From Neobacillus bataviensis (GTDB lineage: Bacteria; Bacillota; Bacilli; Bacillales_B; DSM-18226), in NCBI RefSeq assembly GCF_019969725.1, contig NZ_JAHXYW010000001.1, positions 372,001-436,000 of the forward strand: a stretch of 64,000 nt of DNA, written 5' to 3'. A program made the position numbers and the translations under genes. The notes under the pieces are model-generated. The model saw only the letters and a program-made list of their open reading frames with translations. It had not been told where the DNA came from and made no database searches. Shown here one piece after another: positions 26,919 to 36,645 of the stretch. The stretch's first letter is position 1; every line of letters starts with the position of its first letter.

Positions 26919-27095
26919 CTATTTCATTTTAAGGTCGTTTTTTTGGCGCTTAATGAACTGGTCTCTTTCACCGCCATCTGATAATACCTCTTTGAACGCA
27001 TGATTTGCTTTGTCCCCCAAGAACATTTCTGATGACCGAATCGTTTTTGGTGGAAGGTTATTATTTGGAGCAGCCTGTTCATTCCAATTTCCCAT
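26919..27095 (-). CDS. Small hydrophilic protein of unknown function
   Basis: A 58-residue protein starting at ATG 27095 (MGNWNEQAAPNNNLPPK) with GAGGTGATAGAA upstream. It is polar and lacks a signal peptide or TM helix. The good ribosome-binding site and flanking terminators on both sides support a real gene. It resembles small acidic/basic conserved Bacillus proteins but I do not recognise it. Confidence 0.65.
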   Translation of the reverse strand: MGNWNEQAAPNNNLPPKTIRSSEMFLGDKANHAFKEVLSDGGERDQFIKRQKNDLKMK

Positions 27096-27142
27096 TTCTA
27101 TCACCTCGATTTTATTGTTTGAAGTATGGACTGAAATATCCA

Positions 27143-27174
27143 AAAAAACGCTTGGAAAAATCCCAAGCGTTTTT
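27143..27174. terminator. Terminator of the rocE-like gene
   Basis: AAAAACGCTTGG and CCAAGCGTTTTT arms with an 8-nt loop, just beyond the permease stop at 27180; bidirectional. Confidence 0.88.
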
Positions 27175-27179
27175 ACGAT

Positions 27180-28622
27180 TTAGATAATCATTTTTTTGTT
27201 GTCCTGAAGCTGAAGTTCTTGTTCTTCGGTTCCGTCCTGTTCACGATTCTTTTTAATTTTAAAGTGATAGATCAAGTAACATGCTGCCACAAATGGTACG
27301 CCGAGATATAATGCTAACCTTTGGGCAGGGTCGAACGCTAAACTAACTAGAACGGATACATTCAATAATAATGCAATAATCGGAAGAAGTGGAAAAAGTG
27401 GTGTTTTAAATTTCAGATCTTCCACTTTACCGCCTTCGCGAATAAACTTTCTCCGGAAAGCAATTTGTGACGCCGTGATGGAAATCCAACCGACTTGTGC
27501 TCCTAATCCTGCAACGGAAAGCAGCCACATAAAGACGGTTTCTTCTGCAAAAAATCCTGAAAGTAAGGATAATAAAGCAATACCGATTGTAAAAAATAAA
27601 GCGTTAATCGGAACTCCACTTTTGTTTACTTTTGTAAGCTTTGGACTTGTCATTTTTTCTTTAGACATCGCATAAAGCATACGTGTTGCTGCATAAAGAC
27701 CTGAGTTCGCAACAGAAAGCAGGGCAGTTAGAATGACAAAGTTCATAATATCTGCGGCATAAGGAATACCGATACTATCAAAAACGACAACAAATGGACT
27801 TTCAACAACTCCCGCTTTTTCCATCGGAATTAATCCAGCTAAAACGAAGATTGCTAATACGAAGAAAAACAGTGTCCGCCAAACCGTTTGTCTAATTGAT
27901 TTCGGAATGGTTTTCTCTGGCTCTTCACTTTCACCTGCTGCGATACCAATTAATTCGGTCCCTTGGAATGAGAAGTTTACCGCAAGCATCGTAACAATTA
28001 GTGCTGTGAATCCGTGCGGCATGATCCCGTGTGCTGTAAAATTAGATAAGAATGGTGCAGCATGTCCGCCCTTCATATCAATGAGACCGAACATGGCAGC
28101 GCCGCCCAAAACAATAAACATAATAATAGCTAAAATTTTAATGCTGGAAAACCAAAATTCTGCTTCACCAAACGCTTTTGCTGAAAGAGCATTTAGAGCA
28201 AACAATACAATCGCAAATATCGCACACCAAATCCAAATCGGAGAATGTGGGAACCATCTTTGCATAAGCTGACCGGCAGCTAATAATTCCAACGCCACCG
28301 TAACAGACCAGCCGAGCCAGTATAGCCAGCCAAGTGCGAACCCTGTTCCTGGTCCAATAAATTTGGTCGTATAAGTTTGGAAAGACCCTGAAACAGGCAT
28401 GGCAACGGAAAGTTCCCCCAGACAGACCATGGTCAAAAACATGATTAAGCCGCCGACAATATACGAAAGAATGGCACCTGTTGGTCCTGCTTGGCTAATC
28501 GTATATCCTGAGCCCAGGAATAGACCAGATCCGATAACCCCTCCAAGTGAAATCATAAACAAATGTCTTGACTTCATCGTTCTTTGTAAATCATGTGATG
28601 CATTGTTTTCCGGTAAATTCAT
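27180..28622 (-). CDS. rocE: Amino acid permease, RocE-like (arginine/ornithine)
   Basis: A 480-residue APC-family transporter with 12 predicted TM helices. The N-terminus [28 protein letters not shown] and [28 protein letters not shown] closely follow B. subtilis RocE/RocC. It has its own -24/-12 promoter about 190 bp upstream, which places it in the SigL/RocR regulon with the neighbouring roc genes. Role: arginine, ornithine or citrulline uptake. Paralogues with other substrates exist, so the exact symbol is a best guess. Confidence 0.75.
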   Translation of the reverse strand: MNLPENNASHDLQRTMKSRHLFMISLGGVIGSGLFLGSGYTISQAGPTGAILSYIVGGLIMFLTMVCLGELSVAMPVSGSFQTYTTKFIGPGTGFALGWLYWLGWSVTVALELLAAGQLMQRWFPHSPIWIWCAIFAIVLFALNALSAKAFGEAEFWFSSIKILAIIMFIVLGGAAMFGLIDMKGGHAAPFLSNFTAHGIMPHGFTALIVTMLAVNFSFQGTELIGIAAGESEEPEKTIPKSIRQTVWRTLFFFVLAIFVLAGLIPMEKAGVVESPFVVVFDSIGIPYAADIMNFVILTALLSVANSGLYAATRMLYAMSKEKMTSPKLTKVNKSGVPINALFFTIGIALLSLLSGFFAEETVFMWLLSVAGLGAQVGWISITASQIAFRRKFIREGGKVEDLKFKTPLFPLLPIIALLLNVSVLVSLAFDPAQRLALYLGVPFVAACYLIYHFKIKKNREQDGTEEQELQLQDNKKMII

Positions 28623-28957
28623 TCAATTTCCCCCTTGTTCCCTTGATGAAGAATGCGCTTTCAAAATATAGACAGTTATGTCAAAATAGGATAAATTTTG
28701 TAAGAGGAATGGACTTTCACCATCCTGTCACAAATGAAAGATTAAAATATTTGTCGAAATTTATCAACGACCAAATCTTTCTAAATTTATCACTATTTCT
28801 ATTTTATATAGATGCAATTTCTATGCCAACTTTCTAAATCCTAATTTATGAACATTTTTCGAACAATTATGCCAATTTTTTTTGCAGATTTTAAAAATAT
28901 TTTGCACATTGGACGCAAAAATACTCTTCCCATTAAAATGGGAAGAGTATCATTTTT
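28623..28957 (-). promoter_or_regulatory. SigL promoter and RocR-type half sites upstream of rocE
   Basis: On the reverse strand TGGCAT-agaaa-TTGCA (28828-28813) fits the -24/-12 sigma-54 consensus with exact spacing. About 55-95 bp further upstream are two TTTGCA half sites (28881-28886 and 28901-28906) 20 bp apart, within a segment bounded by CCAAT/ATTGG; these resemble RocR enhancer half sites. A leader of about 180 nt separates promoter and start. The right end of this gap holds the terminator at 28921-28950. Confidence 0.7.
28921..28950. terminator. Terminator of the rocADG transcript
   Basis: Perfect 13-bp stem (ATACTCTTCCCAT/ATGGGAAGAGTAT), 4-nt loop, T-runs on both sides. Lies after the biotinyl-like gene. 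Confidence 0.92.
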
Positions 28958-29212
28958 TTAATCACTGCCTGTAATTAGTAAATCATCTTGGATAATTGCT
29001 AGAGAAGTTTCTTTGGTAACTCTTTGGCCCTTCTTTACATGCAGCGATGTAATATGACCGCTTATGCCAATCGAAATCTCTTCAATCTTACCATTATGGG
29101 CTTTAATTAAGAACAATTTTTCCCACTCATATACATGATTGTTCTCTTTAGTTAAAACTTTTTCTACGGTGCCGGAACAAGGACTGTAAATAGTTTCCTT
29201 TACCATTCGCAA
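28958..29212 (-). CDS. Biotinyl/lipoyl-like domain protein lacking the modified Lys
   Basis: An 84-residue single hybrid barrel-sandwich domain. IYSPCSGTVEKVL and GHITSLHVKKGQRVTKETSLAII are the two half motifs of biotinyl/lipoyl domains. At the hairpin where BCCP has AMKM, this protein reads AHNGKIE, so the biotinylated Lys position is not conserved. TTG 29212 has AGGAG at 9 nt; the ATG two codons later is further away. It is 85 bp downstream of rocG with no terminator between, so it is likely co-transcribed. Function unknown. Confidence 0.7.
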   Translation of the reverse strand: MRMVKETIYSPCSGTVEKVLTKENNHVYEWEKLFLIKAHNGKIEEISIGISGHITSLHVKKGQRVTKETSLAIIQDDLLITGSD

Positions 29213-29297
29213 ATTTCTTCACTCCTATAATGATTTCGTTCGTCATAGCGGTTTTGATAATAGATGAAAGTTGAGTTACCATATAAATTTTACTTTT

Positions 29298-30590
29298 TTA
29301 TACCCAGCCGCGGAACCTTGATGCCTCGGCCACTTTTTTAATACCAACCATATAGGCAGCTAAACGCATATCTACTTGGTGTGTTTCAGCAGTTTGATAA
29401 ATATTTCCAAAAGAACCAACCATTACCTTTGCTAGTTTTTCATTCACTTCTTCTTCTGACCAATAGTAGCCTTGATTATTTTGCACCCATTCAAAATAGG
29501 AGACTGTTACACCGCCGGCACTTGCTAAAATATCCGGAACGAGCAGGACACCACGTTCTGTCAGAATTGTTGTTGCCTCAAGTGATGTTGGTCCATTTGC
29601 CGCTTCCACAACGATGGATGCCTTAATATTTGCTGCATTCTCCGCCGTAATTTGGTTGGAAATGGCAGCAGGAACAAGGATATCACAGTCTAATTCAAGC
29701 AGTTCTTTATTCGTAATCGTATTTTTAAATAATTGTGAGAAAGAGCCGAAACTGTCTCTTCTATCGAGCAAGTAATCAATATCTAATCCGTTCGGATCGT
29801 AAACGGCACCATTTACGTCAGAAACAGCGACAACTTTTGCTCCTGCATCATGCATAAATTTCGCTAAGAAGCTTCCGGCATTTCCAAATCCTTGAATAAC
29901 GACGCGCGCCCCTTGTAGCTCGATACCTTTTTTCTTGACTGCTTCTTCAATACAGATGGTTACGCCTCGGGCAGTCGCAGTTTCACGGCCTTGTGATCCT
30001 CCTAAAACAATCGGTTTTCCAGTAATAAATCCTGGTGAATCAAACTCGCGCAAACGGCTGTACTCATCCATCATCCAGGCCATAATTTGCGAATTCGTGT
30101 AGACATCCGGAGCTGGAATATCTTTTGTTGGACCGACAATCTGGCTGATGGCACGAACATATCCGCGGCTTAATCTTTCAAGCTCTCTAAAAGACATTTT
30201 ACGCGGGTCGCAAATAATGCCCCCTTTACCGCCGCCATATGGAAGATCTGTAATTCCGCACTTTAAGCTCATCCAAATCGATAAGGCTTTTACTTCTTCT
30301 TCGTCTACTTCAGGATGGAAGCGGACGCCGCCTTTTGTTGGTCCCACTGCATCATTATGCTGAGAGCGATATCCAGTGAAAATTTTAACCGAACCGTCAT
30401 CCATTCGAACTGGAATTCGAACTGTAAGCAAACGAATTGGTTCTTTTAATAATTCATACATTTCGGTTGTATAGCCTAATTTATTAAGTGCTTTTTGGAT
30501 GACTGTTTGTGTTGAAAAAAATAAATTTAATGATTCTTGCTCTTTTTGCTGTTCTTTCGTAATTTCATCTACCACTTTGTTAGCAGACAT
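29298..30590 (-). CDS. rocG: NAD-dependent glutamate dehydrogenase
   Basis: A 430-residue enzyme that oxidises glutamate to 2-oxoglutarate and ammonia. The substrate-binding segment TKGGVRFHPEVDEEEVKALS, catalytic GGGKGGI and the Rossmann motif GFGNAGSFLA are all present. GGGGTG precedes the ATG. It lies 47 bp after rocD without promoter or terminator, so a rocA-rocD-rocG operon is inferred; this differs from B. subtilis, where rocG stands alone. GudB is the paralogous alternative, but context favours RocG. Confidence 0.9.
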   Translation of the reverse strand: MSANKVVDEITKEQQKEQESLNLFFSTQTVIQKALNKLGYTTEMYELLKEPIRLLTVRIPVRMDDGSVKIFTGYRSQHNDAVGPTKGGVRFHPEVDEEEVKALSIWMSLKCGITDLPYGGGKGGIICDPRKMSFRELERLSRGYVRAISQIVGPTKDIPAPDVYTNSQIMAWMMDEYSRLREFDSPGFITGKPIVLGGSQGRETATARGVTICIEEAVKKKGIELQGARVVIQGFGNAGSFLAKFMHDAGAKVVAVSDVNGAVYDPNGLDIDYLLDRRDSFGSFSQLFKNTITNKELLELDCDILVPAAISNQITAENAANIKASIVVEAANGPTSLEATTILTERGVLLVPDILASAGGVTVSYFEWVQNNQGYYWSEEEVNEKLAKVMVGSFGNIYQTAETHQVDMRLAAYMVGIKKVAEASRFRGWV

Positions 30591-30637
30591 ATTTCGGCAC
30601 CCCGTCGTATTATAAATTATGGTTTATTTAAAAATTA

Positions 30638-31840
30638 TTAAGATAATACTGCTTGAATTTTTGCAATGGCCCAGTCGATTTCTTCTTTTGAAATGATTAA
30701 CGGCGGTGCAAAGCGAATTACGGTATCATGTGTTTCTTTACATAATAAGCCTTCTTCTTTTAATTTTTCGCAATATGGTCTTGCTGCTTCTGTTAATTCT
30801 ACACCGATAAACAAGCCTTTGCCGCGTACTTCTTTAATCATTGGATTGTTAATTGTTTTTAATTGATCAAGGAAGTATTTTCCTAGTTCTAAAGAGCGTT
30901 CCGCCAATTTTTCTTCTTCAATGACTTCAAGTGCAGCCAGGGATACAGCACAAGCAAGCGGATTTCCGCCGAATGTGGATCCGTGTGAACCTGGGTTAAA
31001 GACGCCTAAAACATCAGAGTTGGCCACTACACAAGAAATTGGGAACACACCGCCTCCTAGTGCTTTTCCTAGAATCAACATATCTGGCTCTACTTCTTCC
31101 CAATCGCAGGCAAACATTTTTCCTGTACGCGCTAACCCGACTTGGATCTCATCAGCAATAAATAAGACATTGTTTTCTTTACATAAATCTGATGCTGCCT
31201 TTAAAAACCCTTCAGGCGGTAAGAGAATTCCAGCTTCACCTTGAATTGGTTCCATTAAGAAAGCTGCTGTATTTGGGGTAATTGCTGCCTTTAACGCTTC
31301 AAGATCACCATAAGGAATCAATTTAATTCCTGGAAGCATTGGTCCGAATCCACGCTTATACTCAGGATCAGAGGATAATGAAACAGCACCCATTGTCCGG
31401 CCGTGGAAGTTTCCTATACACGCAATAATCTCAGCTTGATTTTCAGCAATTCCCTTCACATCATAACCCCAGCGGCGCGCAGCTTTTAGAGCTGTTTCAA
31501 CTGCTTCCGCTCCAGTGTTCATTGGAAGAGCCATATCTTTATTTGTCAACTTACAAATTTTTTCGTACCACGGTCCAAGTTGATCATTATGAAAGGCACG
31601 AGATGTTAAGGTCACTTTATCTGCTTGGTCTTTTAATGCTTGAATAATTTTAGGATGTCGGTGCCCTTGGTTAACGGCTGAATAGGCACTAAGCATATCC
31701 ATGTAACGATTACCTTCTGGATTTTCTACCCATACACCTTCTGCTTTAGCAATAACGATTGGCAGCGGATGATAATTGTTTGCACCGAATTTTTGAGTTT
31801 GTTCAATAATTGTCGTTGATTTTGTCGTTGTTCCGTTCAT
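30638..31840 (-). CDS. rocD: Ornithine aminotransferase
   Basis: A 400-residue PLP enzyme converting ornithine and 2-oxoglutarate to glutamate semialdehyde. [60 protein letters not shown] and the PLP Lys in [10 protein letters not shown] are diagnostic for ornithine aminotransferase. It follows rocA by 26 bp and feeds its product to RocA. Confidence 0.95.
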   Translation of the reverse strand: MNGTTTKSTTIIEQTQKFGANNYHPLPIVIAKAEGVWVENPEGNRYMDMLSAYSAVNQGHRHPKIIQALKDQADKVTLTSRAFHNDQLGPWYEKICKLTNKDMALPMNTGAEAVETALKAARRWGYDVKGIAENQAEIIACIGNFHGRTMGAVSLSSDPEYKRGFGPMLPGIKLIPYGDLEALKAAITPNTAAFLMEPIQGEAGILLPPEGFLKAASDLCKENNVLFIADEIQVGLARTGKMFACDWEEVEPDMLILGKALGGGVFPISCVVANSDVLGVFNPGSHGSTFGGNPLACAVSLAALEVIEEEKLAERSLELGKYFLDQLKTINNPMIKEVRGKGLFIGVELTEAARPYCEKLKEEGLLCKETHDTVIRFAPPLIISKEEIDWAIAKIQAVLS

Positions 31841-31866
31841 AATCTTTTCCTCCTTATTTACATGCC

Positions 31867-33411
31867 TTAGAGCATTTCTGATGTTGTTTTTGCCTGCATA
31901 TGAAGCAGTAAGTAATCAGGACCGCCTGCTTTAGAATCTGTTCCTGACATGTTGAATCCTCCAAATGGCTGATAACCAACAATTGCGCCGGTACATGTGC
32001 GGTTAAAATAAAGGTTTCCAACATGGAATTCCGCCCGGGCTCTTTCAATATGTTCGCGGTTGTTTGAGATTAATGCCCCTGTTAAACCATAGTCTGTATT
32101 ATTGGCAACCTGCATCATATGGTCAAAATCACGTGCTTTACAGAAGGTCACAACCGGCCCGAAAATTTCTTCCTGCATCAGGCGGGCATTTTCATCTAGA
32201 TCCGCAAATATCGTTGGTTGAATGAAGTAACCAGTTGAGTCGTCTCCTTCTCCACCAGTCATGAGCCTGCCTTCTTCCTTACCAATTTCGATATAGTTCA
32301 TGATTTTCTTGAACGATTTCTCATCAATTACTGGTCCCATATAAGTTTCAAGTGATTCCGGGTTTCCTAGTTTAAGTGTTTTCGTTAAGGCAACAGCTTT
32401 TTCGAGTACTTCATCATAAACATCCTGATGAACGACAGCCCGGGAGCCTGCAGAACATTTTTGACCTGAGAAACCAAAAGCCGAATAAACGATGGATGCT
32501 GCAGCTAAATCTAAATCAGCATCATTATCGACAACCACGGTGTCTTTACCGCCCATTTCTGCAATTACACGTTTTAACCAAATTTGTCCTGGATTTACCT
32601 TGGCAGCACGCTCATAAATACGGCAGCCCACCTCACGTGAACCTGTGAAAGATACAAAACGAGTTTTCGGATGGTCCACAAGATAATCACCAATTTGTGC
32701 GCCACTGCCTGGGACAAAATTTAATACTCCACTTGGCAGCCCTGCTTCATGCATTAACTCAACAAATTTTGCGGCAACAATTGGCGTAGAGTTTGCAGGC
32801 TTTAATAGAACGGTATTACCGGAAACAATTGCTGCCACTGTTGTACCTGCCATAATCGCTAATGGGAAATTAAATGGTGAAATAATGATCCCGACACCTA
32901 GTGGAATATAGCTAAATTGGTTATATTCTCCGGCGCGGCTTTGAACTGGTACACCTTCTTTGATTTTCAACATTTGTCTGCCATAGTACTCAATGAAGTC
33001 AATTGCTTCTGCTGTATCAGCATCCGCTTCTTTCCACGGCTTTCCTGCTTCTTTTACTAGATAACTAGAAAATTCGTGCTTTCGGCGGCGCAAGATGGCA
33101 GCAGCTCGGAATAAGATATTAGCTCGATGCTCCGGTTTCCATGTTTTCCATGATTCAAAAGCTGTCAATGCCGCAGTCATCGCTTTTTCCGCTAATTCTT
33201 GATCGGCCATTGAAACGCTGCCAATGACCTCTTCTTTATTAGCCGGATTAATAGAAACGATTTTTTCTTCGGTCGTAATCTTTTCACCGCCAATGACCAC
33301 TGGGTAATGAGTTCCTAACTGGGATTGGACATATGCTAGTGACTCTTCAAAAGCTTTAATATTTTTTTCATCTGCAAAATTTGTAAACGGTTCATGTGTA
33401 TACGCTTGCAT
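31867..33411 (-). CDS. rocA: 1-pyrroline-5-carboxylate dehydrogenase
   Basis: A 514-residue aldehyde dehydrogenase. The catalytic Cys lies in [13 protein letters not shown] (about residue 318) and the general base Glu in [21 protein letters not shown] is the NAD-binding signature of P5C dehydrogenases. AAGGGGG precedes the ATG and a perfect SigL promoter lies 37-52 bp upstream. First gene of the roc operon; oxidises glutamate semialdehyde from RocD to glutamate, used by RocG. Confidence 0.95.
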   Translation of the reverse strand: MQAYTHEPFTNFADEKNIKAFEESLAYVQSQLGTHYPVVIGGEKITTEEKIVSINPANKEEVIGSVSMADQELAEKAMTAALTAFESWKTWKPEHRANILFRAAAILRRRKHEFSSYLVKEAGKPWKEADADTAEAIDFIEYYGRQMLKIKEGVPVQSRAGEYNQFSYIPLGVGIIISPFNFPLAIMAGTTVAAIVSGNTVLLKPANSTPIVAAKFVELMHEAGLPSGVLNFVPGSGAQIGDYLVDHPKTRFVSFTGSREVGCRIYERAAKVNPGQIWLKRVIAEMGGKDTVVVDNDADLDLAAASIVYSAFGFSGQKCSAGSRAVVHQDVYDEVLEKAVALTKTLKLGNPESLETYMGPVIDEKSFKKIMNYIEIGKEEGRLMTGGEGDDSTGYFIQPTIFADLDENARLMQEEIFGPVVTFCKARDFDHMMQVANNTDYGLTGALISNNREHIERARAEFHVGNLYFNRTCTGAIVGYQPFGGFNMSGTDSKAGGPDYLLLHMQAKTTSEML

Positions 33412-33447
33412 TTTTTTACCCCCTTTTATTGTTCCGTTAAAACATTA

Positions 33448-33463
33448 TGCAAGTTCCGTGCCA
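33448..33463 (-). promoter_or_regulatory. SigL (-24/-12) promoter of the rocADG operon
   Basis: Reverse-strand TGGCAC-ggaac-TTGCA is a perfect match to the sigma-54 consensus with 5-nt spacing. Transcription would begin near 33436, 25 nt before the rocA start. Confidence 0.92.
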
Positions 33464-33543
33464 ACATTATTTTTGCGGTGTAATAGGGTTCCTGATAATC
33501 ATACCGCCATTATTTTTTGCATAATTCCGCATTATTTTTACCG

Positions 33544-33565
33544 TAATGCAAAATTATTTTGCATT
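33544..33565. promoter_or_regulatory. Palindromic enhancer (RocR upstream activating site)
   Basis: AATGCAAAAT-T-ATTTTGCATT (33545-33565) is a perfect 10-bp inverted repeat about 85-100 bp upstream of the SigL promoter and 25 bp before the rocR frame. A weaker TTTGCATAAT...GCATTATTT pair lies at 33516-33537. The position fits an enhancer for RocR acting on rocA, and possibly autoregulation of rocR. Confidence 0.8.
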
Positions 33566-33589
33566 ATTACGTTTTTTTTGATTAAATAA

Positions 33590-35044
33590 GTGCATAAAGG
33601 ATTAAACAAAGGGAATGAAGTCATCGTGGAAAGTACAAATCAAACCATTCAATACTTACAATATTTAAATCGGATGTATAAACGGATATTAGATGAGGTC
33701 GATGTCGGGGTACATGCCGTCGACGAAACAGGCAAGTCGATTATTTATAATAAAAAAATGATGCAAATGGAATCCATGGATTTTCAAGACGTTATCAATA
33801 AAAAGTTATTAGATGTGTTCATGTTTAAGGATGACCAATCTAGTACTCTCGTAAAAGCACTACAGGAAGGCAAGGAAACTGCCAACGTTAAACAAACCTA
33901 CTTTAATAATAAAGGCCAGGCAATCACAACGATAAACAATACCATCCCTATTTATCAGGGTGATGCCCTGCAAGGTGCTGTCGAGATAGCAAACGATGTG
34001 ACAAAATTAGAACGTCTCATGAAAGGAAATTTGAATAAGGGGTCTACGAGGTATACCTTTGATAAAATTATTGGAAAAAGTCCTGCTATTCGAGAGGTTA
34101 TCGAAGCGGCCACCCGCGCAAGCCGTACCTCTTCTTATGTATTAATTGTCGGCGAGACCGGCACAGGGAAAGAGCTTTTTGCCCAAAGCATTCATAATGC
34201 CAGCGGCCGGTTATCTGCTCCCTTTATCTCGCAAAACTGTGCAGCTTTACCTGACAATTTAATTGAGGGCCTGCTTTTCGGAACGAAACGAGGTGCGTTT
34301 ACAGGGGCAACAGATCACCCAGGATTATTTGAACAAGCGGAAGGCGGCACGTTATTGCTTGATGAAATCAATTCCTTAAATTTAAATCTTCAGGCAAAAT
34401 TATTGCGTGTTCTTCAAGAAAAAATGATACGGCGCATCGGGGATACCAAAGATACACCTGTTGATGTCAGAGTCATTGCCAATATAAATGAGGATCCGAT
34501 TGATGCCATCGCCAATAATCATTTGCGAAAAGATTTATATTACCGCTTGGGTGTAGTGACCATCTTTATTCCGCCATTAAGAGAAAGAAAAGAAGATATA
34601 CCGTTATTAGTGGAGCACTTTATTGAAAAATATAATGAACGCTTCCAAATGAATGTAAAAGGATTATCTGAGGAGGTTAAACAATCCTTCTTTGAATATG
34701 AATGGCATGGTAATGTCCGTGAATTAGAGCATATTATTGAAGCTGCAATGAACATTATAATGGATGAGGAAATTATTCGTTACTCCCATTTACCCTATCA
34801 ATATCGCAGCAGAATGCAGCTGAAGGAGCGGATGATCCCCCTCTCAACTGTAGATACATTTATAAATGAAAATGCAGATACCACGGTTCCATTAAAGGAC
34901 CAAATGGAATTATTTGAAAAATCTTATATCGAGCATGTCTTGAAAAAAAATGATTTTAATATCTCTAAAACGGCGGGCCTTCTAGGTCTAAGCCGGCAAA
35001 GCCTGCAATATCGGATGAAGAAATTAAACATTGAGAATAGCTAA
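33590..35044 (+). CDS. rocR: Sigma-54-dependent activator RocR
   Basis: Up to 484 residues. An N-terminal PAS-like sensor (about 25-140: ILDEVDVGVHAVDETGKS) binds the ornithine/citrulline signal in B. subtilis RocR. The AAA+ domain has Walker A GETGTGKE (about 188) and GAFTGA, which contacts sigma-54; NIRELEH-like GNVRELEHII is present. A Fis-type HTH (ISKTAGLLGLSRQSLQYRM) ends it. The frame opens at GTG 33590; GTG 33626, after AAAGGGA, is an alternative. Divergent from rocA with the enhancer between. Confidence 0.95.
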   Translation: MHKGLNKGNEVIVESTNQTIQYLQYLNRMYKRILDEVDVGVHAVDETGKSIIYNKKMMQMESMDFQDVINKKLLDVFMFKDDQSSTLVKALQEGKETANVKQTYFNNKGQAITTINNTIPIYQGDALQGAVEIANDVTKLERLMKGNLNKGSTRYTFDKIIGKSPAIREVIEAATRASRTSSYVLIVGETGTGKELFAQSIHNASGRLSAPFISQNCAALPDNLIEGLLFGTKRGAFTGATDHPGLFEQAEGGTLLLDEINSLNLNLQAKLLRVLQEKMIRRIGDTKDTPVDVRVIANINEDPIDAIANNHLRKDLYYRLGVVTIFIPPLRERKEDIPLLVEHFIEKYNERFQMNVKGLSEEVKQSFFEYEWHGNVRELEHIIEAAMNIIMDEEIIRYSHLPYQYRSRMQLKERMIPLSTVDTFINENADTTVPLKDQMELFEKSYIEHVLKKNDFNISKTAGLLGLSRQSLQYRMKKLNIENS

Positions 35045-35093
35045 AAAGATAACCACTAGGTAAAAAGTATTATAGATAAACTTATAAATTAGT

Positions 35094-35225
35094 CTGTTGA
35101 TTGGAGCGGAGGGCACTCGACTCCTGCGGGATATAGAGGTCACTGGAGACCACGCAGGCGCCAAAGTGCCGAGGAGGCTCCAGGACCTCCCCGCGAAAGC
35201 GAGTGCCAGGAGCGGAGATCAACAG
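35094..35225. repeat. GC-rich dispersed element, full-size copy (132 bp)
   Basis: Bounded by CTGTTGAT and ATCAACAG inverted ends, with inner GGAGCGG sequences at both sides and a GC-rich core (CTCCTGCGGG ... CGCAGGCG, GAGGAGGCTCC). Much richer in GC than its surroundings. It resembles non-coding repeats spread through many Bacillus genomes. Two short relatives occur at 41143 and 52737. Confidence 0.8.
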
Positions 35226-35309
35226 GCCAAATAGCAGCGACAATCAGTTAATAAAAAATTCAAGCAAAATAAAAAAATGCCGAGAAAAATATCCTTTCTT
35301 GACAATCTG

Positions 35310-35332
35310 ACGCTCACAAAAGTGAGCGTTTT
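35310..35332 (+). terminator. Rho-independent terminator, probably of rocR
   Basis: ACGCTCAC/GTGAGCGT stem (35310-35317 and 35322-35329), 4-nt loop and TTTTT tail. Confidence 0.85.
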
Positions 35333-35442
35333 TACATATAAAATATTATCAAACAATAATAAAGAAGTTTGATAAATGGAAAATACAAGCATAAAAATTC
35401 CATTTTTCCCCCATACTAATGTAAAAAGATGAGGTGAATTAA

Positions 35443-35649
35443 ATGGGACTTCTCAACTCATTTAACCAATGGAAAGAGACAAGATATCAAAATCATGTTT
35501 CAAATATGAAAGACCAAGGCAAATGTCCTGATTGCCAAGGCAGAGGCTATACAGTTTATCCTTATAATGAATTTGCATATTTTAATTCCTTTGAATGTCC
35601 AGGGTGTCAAGGCAGCGGCAATTATACGGACTGGGAGGAAATGAGATAA
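35443..35649 (+). CDS. Small CxxCxGxG zinc-binding protein
   Basis: A 68-residue protein with GAGGTGAATTAA before its ATG. Two motifs, CPDCQGRGY and CPGCQGSGNY, match the DnaJ zinc-finger/anti-TRAP type, so one zinc ion with four Cys is expected. Bacilli carry similar small proteins without assigned function. It ends at a strong terminator and is monocistronic. Confidence 0.75.
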   Translation: MGLLNSFNQWKETRYQNHVSNMKDQGKCPDCQGRGYTVYPYNEFAYFNSFECPGCQGSGNYTDWEEMR

Positions 35650-35663
35650 TCCTTACAAAAACC

Positions 35664-35700
35664 TTTCACAGCTCTAAAAATAGAGCTGTGAAAGGTTTTT
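35664..35700 (+). terminator. Terminator between the CxxCxGxG and coiled-coil genes
   Basis: CTTTCACAGCTCTA/TAGAGCTGTGAAAG, perfect 14-bp stem with a 2-4 nt loop and GGTTTTTTAA tail. Confidence 0.93.
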
Positions 35701-36461
35701 TAAATTAGTCCCATGCTAATTGCTTCTTTTATTTCTTTTTCTAATTCAGTCGAAATCTTCCCAAGGTGCAAGGCATCACGCAATTCTTCTTTTGTTAGTG
35801 CGGTTCCTTCATCGTCAATGGGTTCTGATATGACCACTTGGAAATCGTCCTGGAGTTCAATAATCGAGTCAAGTCCTAAGTATTGACTAATTTCCTGAAG
35901 ATAATTTTCTTCTGCACTCATATCTTGTGAGGCTTTACGAATCTCACTGGAAGTTTTGTTAAAATCTTTTTTGGCATGCTTTAATTGTTTAAGAAAATTA
36001 TTTTTGGCATGCTTTAATTGTTTAAGAAAATTATTTTTAGCATTGATTGTATCTTGAAGATAGTCATATTTGGCCTTCATTAACTGATATTTTAACTTTT
36101 TCTTTTCTTGGTGAATTTCTTCGACATATTGCTTTTTTAAGTCCTTAAGCCTTGCAAGAACCACTTCGAGACGCTTTGCCATAAATGTATTGATTTCATC
36201 AAGCCTTTGACTTAATTCATTCATTGTTTCTTCTACTCGTTTTAGATCCTTTTTCACTTGATCATATACTTCCTGTGTTTCTTCACCCCGATTAAATGCT
36301 TCTTCCGTTTTCAGAAACCGAACCTTGACATCCTCAAAAACCATTTTTCTTACTTCAAATTCTTCAAAAAGTCCTTTTTTAGCAGTGGCATAACTTTCTT
36401 TCACGTTCGTCGCTTCATCAATATATTTTTGCATCATTGAGGCGTATTTACTTTGATCCAT
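35700..36461 (-). CDS. Coiled-coil protein with an internal tandem duplication
   Basis: A 253-residue, highly charged, helical protein without signal peptide or TM segment. Residues about 20-190 form a long coiled coil rich in Lys and Glu. An 11-residue unit (AKNNFLKQLKH) occurs twice in a row, followed by a third divergent copy AKKDFNKTS. The C-terminal 60 residues are acidic with a helix-turn (TKEELRDALHLGK). GGGGGAACT precedes the ATG. No known family recognised. Confidence 0.75.
   Translation of the reverse strand: MDQSKYASMMQKYIDEATNVKESYATAKKGLFEEFEVRKMVFEDVKVRFLKTEEAFNRGEETQEVYDQVKKDLKRVEETMNELSQRLDEINTFMAKRLEVVLARLKDLKKQYVEEIHQEKKKLKYQLMKAKYDYLQDTINAKNNFLKQLKHAKNNFLKQLKHAKKDFNKTSSEIRKASQDMSAEENYLQEISQYLGLDSIIELQDDFQVVISEPIDDEGTALTKEELRDALHLGKISTELEKEIKEAISMGLI
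35971..36036. repeat. 33-bp exact tandem duplication
   Basis: Units 35971-36003 and 36004-36036 are identical, starting TTGGCATGCTTTAATTG. The repeat is in frame (11 codons) inside the coiled-coil gene. Confidence 0.95.
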
Positions 36462-36589
36462 CCCATAGTTCCCCCTTCATCGGCTAAAATATTTTTTTAT
36501 AGTCGATTTCATCCGTTATTAATCAAAATATGCAACAAACCAAGTGAAGGTTTAATAGCCATGAATAAATGGGTTTACTTCATCTGATA

Positions 36590-36618
36590 AAAAGACCAGC
36601 ATCTTAAGGATGCTGGCC
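36590..36618 (-). terminator. Terminator of the vanW-like gene
   Basis: CCAGCATCCTTAAGATGCTGG on the reverse strand followed by TCTTTTTATC. Confidence 0.85.
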
Positions 36619-36645
36619 AAAGGTATTAATTCTATAATATCCTAT

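Larger units (their letters stand above)
35045..35442. other. Intergenic stretch after rocR
   Basis: This 398-bp gap holds the dispersed element (35094-35225) and a terminator (35310-35332). Otherwise AT-rich with no convincing gene. The gene at 35443 has GAGGTG upstream; no clear promoter was identified. Confidence 0.6.
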
